Source: CAZMCH01 sp964564735 (GTDB taxonomy: Bacteria; Poribacteria; DTPJ01). Taken from it: 36,209 nucleotides of DNA. Both the position numbers and the translations under genes were made by a program. Positions 1 to 7,198 of the stretch are shown in pieces (the stretch's first letter is position 1; the number at the start of each line of letters is the position of its first letter). Where the stretch lies: assembly GCA_964564735.1 (NCBI GenBank), contig CAZMCH010000037.1, positions 1 through 36,209 on the forward strand, given 5' to 3'. The notes below the pieces were generated by a model that worked only from the letters and a program-made list of their open reading frames with translations, ran no database searches and had not been told where the DNA came from.

Positions 1-17
1 TTTTGGATTAACTTTAC

Positions 18-1265
18 TTAAATTAGATTATTCAAACCTCTTAAATTTAGGGCATCGACATATTTCATGATTGACGTTTTAATAGCGTCAATTACCACCG
101 CTTCAGGATCATCAGCAATACCCAAAGCTTTTACATTTTTATAAAGTAACTCTCTCGCATTTTTAATATCATCTTGATCAAAGACATAATGTCCGCAAAC
201 CATAGTTACTTGCTTTAGTTTTTCAGGCATATTGATAATATCTTTTTCTGTCAAATGTGAATCTTCTTTTAAGAGCCATTTTTTCCATCTTCCACAATCA
301 AGCGAACATTTCCCTATTAGAGCTATAAAATCAGAGGATTTCATATCAGGCTTGTTTTTGATGGCATCCTGCTCTTGTTGGGCGAGTTTCAACAGGGCTG
401 TTGTCTCATCAAGACCGAACTCAGGGGCAACATTTGCTCCTGTGATTCCAAGTTCAGGGTGCATTTTCAGAATATCTATTGGCAAATAATCTGCATTGTG
501 TTCCTTGAAACCAAGACCATATTTTTTCGCAATTCTGCTAAGGTTTTGTGCTGTTTTTCCATCAAATTTACCTGCATTTACATTCATTTTAACTAATGTT
601 CCTGTTTGACCAACAATAAAAGCAGGGTGTGGTAAAGAACGGGCATCTAATTCCTTGATTAGTTTTACAATAAATTCTTCAAATGCGGAATCAGAAATGA
701 GTCCACCAGCAGTTTCCTCAGTCCCTACTTCATAAGATACTTGGGTTAAATTCATATTCTTTATCTGCTCTTCGATGTAAGAAATTAGCTCTATCGTCCT
801 TCCAATAACCGTATCCATAGGCACTGAACCTGAAATATGAGGGTCTTTTGTTGGATCGATATGGAGTAAGTTAAATCCTGCCTTTAGATCATCAAGATAA
901 GATGCTTTTGCTATTTCCATAGCTTCATTAGGCGGTAGCTTTTCGCTTTTTTCATTATCCCTTTGCCAAGGTCCTCCATGATCTCTGCAAAGATAAAGCA
1001 ATCCATTAAAATTAACCTGATTGGCTATATTTCTTATTGCACTGGCGAAAGCATTCTGGTCCCAACCTTTGACGTATCCACATCCAAATTCACTTGAGTC
1101 AATCTGATTTCTACTTGCAATGAACATAACTGGAAATTGCTCATCTCTACCAAGCTCAAGCGTAGCTCTGATAACTAATTCTGACATAGGACCGATTCCA
1201 AGCAGAGTCGCCTTAATATCATTTTTTTGCATTGTTGTTACTATTTCACGTATAGATTTTGACAT
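18..1265 (-). CDS. class II D-tagatose-bisphosphate aldolase non-catalytic subunit-like protein (GatZ/KbaZ family)
   Basis: A 415-residue protein. Three stretches match the GatZ/KbaZ fold: LCRDHGGPW near residue 93 (the family has a GGDHLGP-type loop), NLLHIDPTKDPH near 133 (family HLDAS-type strand) and YEVGTEETAGG near 178 (family IGTEVP-type loop). In known members this subunit stabilises a class II aldolase that cleaves tagatose-1,6-bisphosphate, and some homologues may act on other sugar phosphates. No catalytic GatY/KbaY partner is visible in the window, so the substrate is open. The ATG is preceded by a G-rich GGGGAT about 9 nt upstream. The URO-D-family gene lies 111 nt upstream on the same strand with a hairpin between them, so co-transcription is uncertain. 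The fold call is good; the exact reaction is inference. Confidence 0.75.
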   Translation of the reverse strand: MSKSIREIVTTMQKNDIKATLLGIGPMSELVIRATLELGRDEQFPVMFIASRNQIDSSEFGCGYVKGWDQNAFASAIRNIANQVNFNGLLYLCRDHGGPWQRDNEKSEKLPPNEAMEIAKASYLDDLKAGFNLLHIDPTKDPHISGSVPMDTVIGRTIELISYIEEQIKNMNLTQVSYEVGTEETAGGLISDSAFEEFIVKLIKELDARSLPHPAFIVGQTGTLVKMNVNAGKFDGKTAQNLSRIAKKYGLGFKEHNADYLPIDILKMHPELGITGANVAPEFGLDETTALLKLAQQEQDAIKNKPDMKSSDFIALIGKCSLDCGRWKKWLLKEDSHLTEKDIINMPEKLKQVTMVCGHYVFDQDDIKNARELLYKNVKALGIADDPEAVVIDAIKTSIMKYVDALNLRGLNNLI

Positions 1266-1318
1266 ATATTAACATCCCCATAGCGAGATTTTCTATAAAA
1301 TCAGCATATTTTTGGTAT

Positions 1319-1361
1319 TATAGCCCAAACTCTCGATTAAGTATGAGAGATTTAGGCTATA
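1319..1361. terminator. intergenic hairpin between the URO-D-family and aldolase-like genes
   Basis: The arms TATAGCC...GGCTATA continue inward through an AAA/TTT segment to CTCTC...GAGAG, with one mismatch, one bulge and a 10-nt loop. It lies just downstream of the URO-D-family stop codon on the minus strand. No long T-run follows on either strand, so it could be a terminator, attenuator or RNA-stabilising stem. Confidence 0.45.
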
Positions 1362-1376
1362 ATATAATTTTGATTT

Positions 1377-2420
1377 TTATTTGCTTTTTTTGCCATAATC
1401 ATAGGCAGTCTGCATGAAAGCTTCTATATTTTCACATGGAACATCAGTATGAATAGCGTTTGACAAAGAAAATATCATTCCTCCACCAGGGCTTAGGAAG
1501 GTATCTATAACTTCCTTTGTGCCAGCAATTACTTCGTCTTTGGAACAATGAGGAAGCAAGTGCTGAACGTCAATTCCCGGCATAAATGTTATACGTCCTC
1601 CAAAATCCCTAACCGTCGCCTTTGCATCCATAGCAAATGGCTGTATTGGATGTATAACATCCAGTCCAATTTCAATCATATCTTCCATTATGGCAGTAAC
1701 ATTTCCGCATGTATGAAGCCAAAACTGCATATTATATTTGTGTGCTTCTTCAATCAGCATTTTATAGGCAGGTTTAATAAACTTTCTAAATACAGTCGGG
1801 CTGAAAAATAGCGATTCCTGAGTTCCCATATCATCACTCGTATAGATAGCATCAATCCCTGCTTCACCATATCCACGAATGACTTTTAGATGAAAATCCC
1901 TAACCGCATTAGTCAATCTCATTACATTATCTTCTTCCAAAAGAAAATCCTCAAGAAGGTCCTTCATGCCCCTAATAGTCCATAAACGTTCATAAAAGCA
2001 GAAAAAATTCATACCGACAATAAAGGCATTTGGATTATCTTTTCTGACTTGGGCAGAACCTGCAAAGAAATCTGGAATAATCGGATTTGGCATTTTCTCT
2101 ATATATTCATCAAGATCATCCCATTTGCTAAGAAATCTTCTTGAATCAATTCCTTTTGCAGTTTCATCTTCATCGGGCTTATCTTTATATGCCCACCTAT
2201 ATTCTGGATAGTCTTCTGGAGATTCCCATCCACCAGGAGCCCTAAAACCAACTTGTATAAAATCTTCTGGTATTGTGTTAACAAAATTTCTCAGCCTATC
2301 ACCATAAGCATCATAACAATCTCCACCGATCCACATTCTTATCATCAATGGAACCCGTCTGCATCCTTTGCGTTCTAGTGCTGATCTCACTTCGTCTTTT
2401 GTAAGCATATCTGAGTGCAT
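1377..2420 (-). CDS. uroporphyrinogen decarboxylase (URO-D) family protein, probably a corrinoid-type methyltransferase relative
   Basis: A 347-residue TIM-barrel protein of the URO-D superfamily. The clearest mark is H236-T-C238-G in FWLHTCGNV, matching the HxCG zinc-binding signature of MtaA/CmuA-type methyltransferases rather than heme-pathway HemE. TSDDMGTQ (195-201) and the late FSLSNAIH (about 318-325) also fit the methyltransferase-like branch. In that branch the zinc thiolate activates a methyl acceptor such as coenzyme M or a corrinoid protein; no corrinoid protein gene is visible nearby. The start is supported by AGGAAA 7-8 nt upstream and by a promoter about 60-90 nt upstream. Such paralogues are common in uncultured bacteria and mostly uncharacterised, so the substrate cannot be named. 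Confidence 0.8.
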   Translation of the reverse strand: MHSDMLTKDEVRSALERKGCRRVPLMIRMWIGGDCYDAYGDRLRNFVNTIPEDFIQVGFRAPGGWESPEDYPEYRWAYKDKPDEDETAKGIDSRRFLSKWDDLDEYIEKMPNPIIPDFFAGSAQVRKDNPNAFIVGMNFFCFYERLWTIRGMKDLLEDFLLEEDNVMRLTNAVRDFHLKVIRGYGEAGIDAIYTSDDMGTQESLFFSPTVFRKFIKPAYKMLIEEAHKYNMQFWLHTCGNVTAIMEDMIEIGLDVIHPIQPFAMDAKATVRDFGGRITFMPGIDVQHLLPHCSKDEVIAGTKEVIDTFLSPGGGMIFSLSNAIHTDVPCENIEAFMQTAYDYGKKSK

Positions 2421-2479
2421 ATTTATTTCCTGTGTTAATAGATTAATAGATTCTAAGGTTATATCTTACGCTGAAATGT

Positions 2480-2509
2480 ATTCTACAATACCTGTCATAA
2501 AAAAGTCAA
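2480..2509 (-). promoter_or_regulatory. sigma70-type promoter for the URO-D-family gene
   Basis: On the minus strand TTGACT (2504-2509) is followed by an 18-nt spacer and TAGAAT (2480-2485). Predicted transcription start is near 2473, giving a leader of about 53 nt before the ATG at 2420. Confidence 0.6.
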
Positions 2510-2577
2510 TAATCTATTCATTTTAAGACAAGTAAAAGGACAGTTTTAGCACTGCCCTATGGTTCATAATGTTAATT

Positions 2578-3429
2578 TTAATATACTTTAATTTTCGCCC
2601 AAGTAGTAGATAAATTACCGGCAGGCGAAACAGGAGCTAGCCCAAGCGCCCTTTCCAGACCGTCATTCATTATATTTTCAATATCTTTCTGAGATAAGAA
2701 AGAATTGAACATAGCAACTTCATCGATCATACCATCAAAGGGTTTTCCGTAATCTGCTCCGCCTTTTCCTGTTCCAATAACAAATTCCACACCAGCCTTT
2801 AACGCCCCAAAGCCTTTATTTGTAGCTGATTGTGCCAAAACGCCATTGAGATAAACATTTGCAACCCCGCTAGAAATATCATAGTTACTTGCAATATGAC
2901 TCCATTTATCCACTGGCAGATTTTGTATTGTTGGTGTTAGGTATGTTCCAGCAGGTGCAGACGCAGCAAAATAAGCATTAACTTGCCCGTTATTTCTATA
3001 TTCCCACCAGAAAGGACCTATATACGAGCCAGCAGATTCCATCTTGCTTAATATATTAACTGATGCACCACTAGCAGGATTAGGGTCTTTTTTTCCACTT
3101 TGTCCATAAGTATATGGATGAACCCATCCGACAATTGTGATTACATCACTGATAGCTAAACTATCTGATTTTGCAACTTCAATGAAGCTACCTTTACCAT
3201 CAAATTCTAGGCATTTGCCTGATTTGCCATCAACCCATTTAGGATTATTTTTTAGTATTCCATTATTTTTAAATTCGGTAAGGTCTTTTGCTTCGTCGCC
3301 CTTACCTTCGTTTAAGAGCCATATACCAACAGCTAATTTGGGATCAATTTTTGCGTTTGCTTTTGTTATGAAAATTAGACTAACTAAAATAAAAAATACT
3401 ATGGTTAATCTTAGACATAAAGTTTTCAT
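2578..3429 (-). CDS. secreted LamG-like (concanavalin A-fold) domain protein with C-terminal tag
   Basis: The open frame extends upstream, but the ATG at 3427-3429 has a strong GGAGGT 7-8 nt before it and opens a classical signal peptide (hydrophobic core LTIVFFILVSLIFIT, likely cleavage after ANA at residue 26). That gives a 283-residue protein. The mature part is one LamG-like jellyroll: GIWLLNEGKG (about 35-44), ECLEFDGKGSFIEV-type strand (73-85), GWVHPY, PVDKWSHIA, VYLNG, and the closing FDGMIDEVAMFN. This fold usually binds carbohydrate or protein outside the cell. The protein ends VSPAGNLSTTWAKIKVY, aligning without gaps to the ends of two other exported or membrane proteins in this window. 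The ligand is unknown. Confidence 0.85.
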   Translation of the reverse strand: MKTLCLRLTIVFFILVSLIFITKANAKIDPKLAVGIWLLNEGKGDEAKDLTEFKNNGILKNNPKWVDGKSGKCLEFDGKGSFIEVAKSDSLAISDVITIVGWVHPYTYGQSGKKDPNPASGASVNILSKMESAGSYIGPFWWEYRNNGQVNAYFAASAPAGTYLTPTIQNLPVDKWSHIASNYDISSGVANVYLNGVLAQSATNKGFGALKAGVEFVIGTGKGGADYGKPFDGMIDEVAMFNSFLSQKDIENIMNDGLERALGLAPVSPAGNLSTTWAKIKVY

Positions 3430-3481
3430 TTTGCATACCTCCAAATTTACATTACTTGGTTTTGCCAAATTACATAACGAT

Positions 3482-3509
3482 ATTATAATTGTTTTATCTT
3501 TTTTTTCAA
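3482..3509 (-). promoter_or_regulatory. sigma70-type promoter for the LamG-like gene
   Basis: On the minus strand TTGAAA (3504-3509) is followed by a 16-nt spacer and a perfect TATAAT (3482-3487). The predicted start lies near 3475, giving a leader of about 46 nt that contains the GGAGGT site (3437-3442). Confidence 0.65.
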
Positions 3510-3949
3510 GGTTATTTTCTAGACTTATAATTTTGTATATGGCAATATAGGTATTGCTTTTCAAGACGATGAAGATTTTTTAATTCTGTTTTCGAGAAAA
3601 CCTGATTTTTTTACTTTATTCAATATGTGCTTTTTTTGTTCTATTTCTTCTAGCGGATGATAAGCTAATTCCCCAAGCATTGATCTGTAAATTGTTTTAT
3701 GTTATATTAATGACTTGTTCGTTCATGATTAACTCCTATTATATTATAGTTTTCAGCTATATTATATTATGGAAGTTATTTTTGCCCGACCCTTGTCCTA
3801 AATTTAGCAATATATTAGCTAGGATCCATTTTATTATTGTTAGAGAACATTCACAATGCGCTAATTGTAATCCATCTCAAATTTTTTTGTCACACTTTTG
3901 CATTTTGCGGTTGCTTATATTATGAAGGGATTTATCAGGAGGTTTGGTA
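3510..3949. other. non-coding spacer between the divergent LamG-like and sigma-Kelch genes
   Basis: An A+T-rich spacer with no credible gene. It must hold the promoter of the sigma-Kelch gene. Two modest candidates on the plus strand are TTGATC-17-TATATT (3680-3708) and TTGTTC-16-TATTAT (3715-3742); neither is decisive. A near-palindromic CTATTATATTATAG at 3736-3749 and a related stretch at 3757-3770 are of unknown meaning. Confidence 0.35.
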
Positions 3950-5800
3950 ATGAAAACTGAAGATGGAGCTATCATATATAAGTGCCTGAATGGAGATCGT
4001 GAAGCCTTTGCTATCCTTATAGATAAATACAAGGCTGGTATATATGCCTATGTCTGCGCCAAGCTCAATAACATGGATGATGCGGAAGATGTAACACAGG
4101 AAGTCTTTATCAGGGCATATCGCGATCTCCCGAAACTCAGAAGGTGGGACATTTTCGCCTATTGGTTATATTCAATAGCTACCTACCAATGCCGAAACTG
4201 GATTAGGGCAAAGTCCAAAAGTCCGGATTGTGAATACCAAGACCCAAACAAGCTTGAGAAAATACTTGCCGAACGTGCAATAGAATCTTCCAAAGACAAA
4301 AAGATAGATGAATCCCTCCACGAAGCCTTAGATTCACTACCCGAAATATACAGAGAAGTGCTGATGCTTTATTACATGAGTGGAATGAACAGCGAACAGA
4401 TAGCAAATATGCTGGCAATATCACCCGAAAGCATCAGACAAAGACTTACCAGAGCAAGAGCAATGCTTAGGGAGGAGATAATAACTATGATGGACAGGAC
4501 ATTACCTCAACATAAATTACAGGCAAGCTTTACATTTCGCATAGTGGAAGCCATCAAAAGAATCAAGATTAGCCCATCTGCACAAACAAGGGGCTTGCCA
4601 TGGGGTTTGTCATTGGCAACAGGGCTTTTGATAACTATACTGAGTATCAATCCGGCTTTTATCACATTAAGGGAATTTGGCACACCAATATTTGCCCCTT
4701 TACCAAGCGAATCAAAAGTATTGAATATTGGCGAGATTCCTATTGATGTTGTCAAAACCTCAAATATTATGATGCTCTCAAATGCTATGGGTAACGGCAA
4801 AGGTGGGGAACTGAAAAAGCCTGATATGGAAAATGCCTTCTTCATGGCTCCGCAAGGCGAAGGTGGAAAATGGGAAAAGAGGGCTGATATGCCGACAGGA
4901 AGGTTGGTGCTTTCTGTAGCGGAAGTAAATGGAAAAATTTATGCAATTGGTGGGTTGGTTTCATCAGAAAACGAGGAATATGATCCAAAATTGGATAAAT
5001 GGACAAAAAAAACGAAAATGCCAACTGCAAGATTCGGGCATAGCACAACAGCTATTAATGGCAAAATATATGCGATCGGTGGCAGTAATGCTGGCAATCA
5101 AGGAATATTATCTGTTGTGGAGGAGTATGATCCGAAAGCTGACTCTTGGCAAAGAAAAAAAGATATGCCTGATGTAAAATATTACCATTCGGCAGTTGCG
5201 ATCAATAATAAGATATATATTTTTGGTGGATCAATTGTTGGTGATAAAGCCTCGCTGTCAGTTTTGGTCTATGACCCAATTATTGATCAATGGCAAAGAT
5301 TAAAAGATATACCAGAAAAACATCATGTGGATGGTAGTGTGGCTCTAGCTCTGGATAATAAGGTATATTTTTTTGGGGGGGCAAGCATGGTAGATTGGGC
5401 ATTACGTTCTAATATTTTGGTTTATGATATTCAAAATGACAATTGGAAAGTGAAGTCAGAATTTCCAACCAAAAGATATGTTCCAACAGCAGGAATGATT
5501 AATAGGAAAATCTATCTAATTGGAGGAGTTGATATGGGATTGAATGGCTTCTCAACAGTTGAAGAATATAATATTGATGAAGATCAATGGGAAGTAAAAA
5601 CTGACATGCCCTCAAGAAGAGGCTACTTCGGAACAAGTCAGTCATGTGTAATTGATAATCGGATTTATGTGATCGGCGGAATAATAAATTCCTGGCCAAA
5701 TGCTACAGCCATTAATGAAGTATATACTCCCGATGATATAAAAAGCGTTGACCCAAGCGGAAAACTTCCGCAAACATGGGGCGACCTTAAAACAAAATAA
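3950..5800 (+). CDS. ECF-type RNA polymerase sigma factor fused through a membrane segment to a six-blade Kelch propeller
   Basis: The ATG at 3950 sits 7 nt after AGGAGG (3937-3942); an in-frame TTG at 3944 is too close to that site. The product has 616 residues. Residues about 10-80 are sigma region 2 (GDREAFAILIDKY, DAEDVTQEVFIRAYR), and about 125-178 are region 4 (LPEIYREVLMLYYMSGMNSE, then the helix-turn-helix ISPESIRQRLTRAR). A hydrophobic stretch at about 215-240 (LSLATGLLITILSI) could cross the membrane. Six Kelch repeats follow (about 305-595), each with the W...MP...R, NGKIYAIGG and EYDP marks, enough for one complete propeller. The end, VDPSGKLPQTWGDLKTK, is a tag shared with other exported proteins here. 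Topology and a sensing role are inference. Confidence 0.85.
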   Translation: MKTEDGAIIYKCLNGDREAFAILIDKYKAGIYAYVCAKLNNMDDAEDVTQEVFIRAYRDLPKLRRWDIFAYWLYSIATYQCRNWIRAKSKSPDCEYQDPNKLEKILAERAIESSKDKKIDESLHEALDSLPEIYREVLMLYYMSGMNSEQIANMLAISPESIRQRLTRARAMLREEIITMMDRTLPQHKLQASFTFRIVEAIKRIKISPSAQTRGLPWGLSLATGLLITILSINPAFITLREFGTPIFAPLPSESKVLNIGEIPIDVVKTSNIMMLSNAMGNGKGGELKKPDMENAFFMAPQGEGGKWEKRADMPTGRLVLSVAEVNGKIYAIGGLVSSENEEYDPKLDKWTKKTKMPTARFGHSTTAINGKIYAIGGSNAGNQGILSVVEEYDPKADSWQRKKDMPDVKYYHSAVAINNKIYIFGGSIVGDKASLSVLVYDPIIDQWQRLKDIPEKHHVDGSVALALDNKVYFFGGASMVDWALRSNILVYDIQNDNWKVKSEFPTKRYVPTAGMINRKIYLIGGVDMGLNGFSTVEEYNIDEDQWEVKTDMPSRRGYFGTSQSCVIDNRIYVIGGIINSWPNATAINEVYTPDDIKSVDPSGKLPQTWGDLKTK

Positions 5801-5819
5801 CTGTTGAAAATTTCGTAAA

Positions 5820-5854
5820 TGGATGATTTTATTCAGAACGCCTAAAATCATCCA
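5820..5854. terminator. perfect 12-bp hairpin between the convergent sigma-Kelch and PIN genes
   Basis: TGGATGATTTTA (5820-5831) and TAAAATCATCCA (5843-5854) form a perfect stem with an 11-nt loop. It overlaps the last codons of the PIN gene and lies 20 nt past the Kelch stop codon, where a bidirectional terminator would be expected. T-rich tails are weak on both sides. Confidence 0.5.
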
Positions 5855-6284
5855 ATATTAAAACCCTCAAATCCCCAATGCGTCTAAGATTGATGTCATT
5901 GGTCAGGAATACTTCGCACCCATTAGCCTTAGCTGTTGCGATCTGAATTGCATCAGGTATCCGAATATCATAACAAGAGCGTATTTGTGCAGCAATCTTT
6001 GCAATAGAAGAATTAGCAGAGATTGTATAGAAATTATTGCTATCAAGTAACAAATTGGTATATTGCTCCTGTAATTTTGTATTTCCTTGTCGTATTGGAT
6101 GTATGAGGACTTCTATTAAAGTTATAATGGATGTAATACCTAATAGACTACCATTAGAAATACGTTGAAACACATTATATATAAGATTGTTATATAATGG
6201 ATTTGATTCCATGAAATAAATAATAATTGCTGTATCAATCCCAATTTTTTTTATTCCAGACAAAGCTTTATCTAATTCTGTCAT
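5829..6284 (-). CDS. PIN-domain toxin (VapC-like ribonuclease)
   Basis: A PIN-fold protein of about 151 residues if it starts at the ATG whose first bases form an ATGA overlap with the antitoxin stop; an alternative ATG 15 nt upstream (6299) is possible. The four acidic metal-binding positions are visible: D17 in GIDTAIIIYF, E58 in TLIEVL, D111 in RIPDAIQIATA and D130 in FLTND. VapC-type toxins cleave tRNA or rRNA and are neutralised by the antitoxin encoded just upstream. The gene is last in a three-gene operon and shares a hairpin at its 3' end with the convergent sigma-Kelch gene. The RNA target cannot be inferred. Confidence 0.85.
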   Translation of the reverse strand: MTELDKALSGIKKIGIDTAIIIYFMESNPLYNNLIYNVFQRISNGSLLGITSIITLIEVLIHPIRQGNTKLQEQYTNLLLDSNNFYTISANSSIAKIAAQIRSCYDIRIPDAIQIATAKANGCEVFLTNDINLRRIGDLRVLILDDFRRSE

Positions 6285-6520
6285 TGACGTTGATCCCATT
6301 CTTTTCTTAATTCATTGACATATTCCTGAGCATCAATTTCATTCCATATTTCCTTACCTAACCCATTTAGTTCCATGATATTATGCTTTGGATTTTCGGC
6401 TATATAATCTTTTTGCATTGCCAAATCTCGTGCAATAATCTCTATTAGAGCCAATCTTTCCGAAGGCATTAGCGGCTTAATATGTTGTTGATAGATTTGC
6501 TCAGTTTTACTTATTGCCAT
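6281..6520 (-). CDS. antitoxin partner of the PIN toxin
   Basis: A 79-residue protein. Its N-terminal part (LMPSERLALIEIIARDLA, about 17-34) and C-terminal part (IMELNGLGKEIWNEIDAQEY, about 48-67) match a widespread small antitoxin family found directly upstream of PIN toxins. The C-terminal EIWNEIDAQEYVNELRKEW segment probably wraps the toxin. The start has GGGGTG about 8 nt upstream and overlaps the end of the preceding small gene by 14 nt; the stop overlaps the toxin ATG in an ATGA. Both overlaps suggest translational coupling. Autoregulation is likely by analogy to the family, but no operator was identified. Confidence 0.8.
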   Translation of the reverse strand: MAISKTEQIYQQHIKPLMPSERLALIEIIARDLAMQKDYIAENPKHNIMELNGLGKEIWNEIDAQEYVNELRKEWDQRQ

Positions 6521-6686
6521 TATTTTTCACCCCAAAGATAAAACTTATATTTTTAGATTTCATGAATAATATACCATACTTTATTGGAGAACTACCAGCG
6601 TGCTGAAAGGTTATGATCAAAAAGCAATTACGTTTTCCCGGTTCCATTGTCATAATATCTTTATAGGAATTGACTATCTTTTTCAC
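6507..6686 (-). CDS. small hypothetical protein, first gene of the PIN toxin-antitoxin operon
   Basis: The frame opens with AAGGAG (6696-6701) placed 9 nt before GTG at 6686 and 6 nt before TTG at 6689; I chose the GTG. The product has about 59 residues, beginning with VKKIVNSYKDIMTMEPGKR and ending basic. It resembles no family I recognise. Support comes from context: a good promoter (TTGACC-16-TATAAT) lies about 30 nt upstream of the start, and the stop overlaps the antitoxin start by 14 nt. It may be a genuine third component, a small regulator, or a leader peptide that couples translation to the antitoxin. Confidence 0.5.
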   Translation of the reverse strand: MKKIVNSYKDIMTMEPGKRNCFLIITFQHAGSSPIKYGILFMKSKNISFIFGVKNNGNK

Positions 6687-6725
6687 CAATGAAAACTCCT
6701 TCAATAAAAATGTTTCTATATCAAT

Positions 6726-6753
6726 ATTATAACACGATTTTTGTATAGGTCAA
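6726..6753 (-). promoter_or_regulatory. promoter of the three-gene PIN toxin-antitoxin operon
   Basis: On the minus strand TTGACC (6748-6753) is followed by a 16-nt spacer and TATAAT (6726-6731). Predicted start is near 6719, about 30 nt before the GTG/TTG start of the first small gene. Confidence 0.65.
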
Positions 6754-6790
6754 GAAATAAAGAGGCAGTAAGTTAGTAATGAAATATTGA

Positions 6791-6844
6791 TTTGCCCCAA
6801 GTGGAAAACTCCCGCAAACATGGGGCGACCTTAAAATAAAATAG
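6791..6844 (+). pseudogene. orphan copy of the Kelch protein C-terminal tag, ending in a stop codon
   Basis: Read on the plus strand the frame gives FAPSGKLPQTWGDLKIK followed by TAG. A stop codon (6788-6790) lies immediately before it. By hand alignment the DNA matches the last 54 nt of the sigma-Kelch gene (5747-5800) at about 48 positions. No other Kelch coding sequence survives upstream. It is therefore either the 3' remnant of a second tagged gene or a tag-only duplication about 1 kb from its nearest relative. Confidence 0.7.
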
Positions 6845-7054
6845 CTAATGAACAAGCGATCTTAAACATGATTGTGCATTGATTAGTAAAACCAATCTGT
6901 CCACTTTGGCTACAATGCACTCTTGTTTGATAAAAATGATATAACCTTCCTTGACTACCCGCCAAATCAAAACAGTCTCCCTTATAAACTGTATCTGTCC
7001 TAAATTACAGATGGCTTTTTTTGTTACCCAATATTTTGAAGCAGATACTTTGTA

Positions 7055-7083
7055 TTGATATGCCTTGACCAAATCAGTATAAT
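7055..7083 (+). promoter_or_regulatory. promoter for the sugar-binding lipoprotein and LTD protein pair
   Basis: TTGATA (7055-7060), a 17-nt spacer and a perfect TATAAT (7078-7083). Predicted start is near 7090, giving a leader of about 110 nt before the TTG start at 7199. Confidence 0.6.
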
Positions 7084-7198
7084 CTGATATATATAACATA
7101 TAAATATGCAATTACAGAGTTTTTTATAGGCTTTCAATATAACAATAGAGATATAAACGCATATTTATTTGAGTGTTAATGTCTCGAGGAGGCGGATA

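Noticed and set aside
1377..2420. Heme-pathway HemE identity for the URO-D-family gene.
   Set aside because: The HTCG zinc signature and sequence pattern fit the methyltransferase-like branch, and no other heme gene is nearby.
3430..3564. A 45-residue N-terminal extension of the LamG protein.
   Set aside because: The signal peptide and the GGAGGT ribosome site both mark the internal ATG at 3427-3429, and the predicted transcription start lies inside the extension.
3680..3925. An 81-codon open frame before the sigma-Kelch gene.
   Set aside because: It fills the promoter region of that gene, has no ribosome site, and its hydrophobic composition follows from runs of TAT and TTT.
6845..7111. 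An 88-codon open frame on the minus strand.
   Set aside because: It has no ribosome site and no recognisable family, and the good promoter of the lipoprotein gene (7055-7083) lies inside its 5' part on the other strand. It begins right beside the orphan tag and is probably chance.
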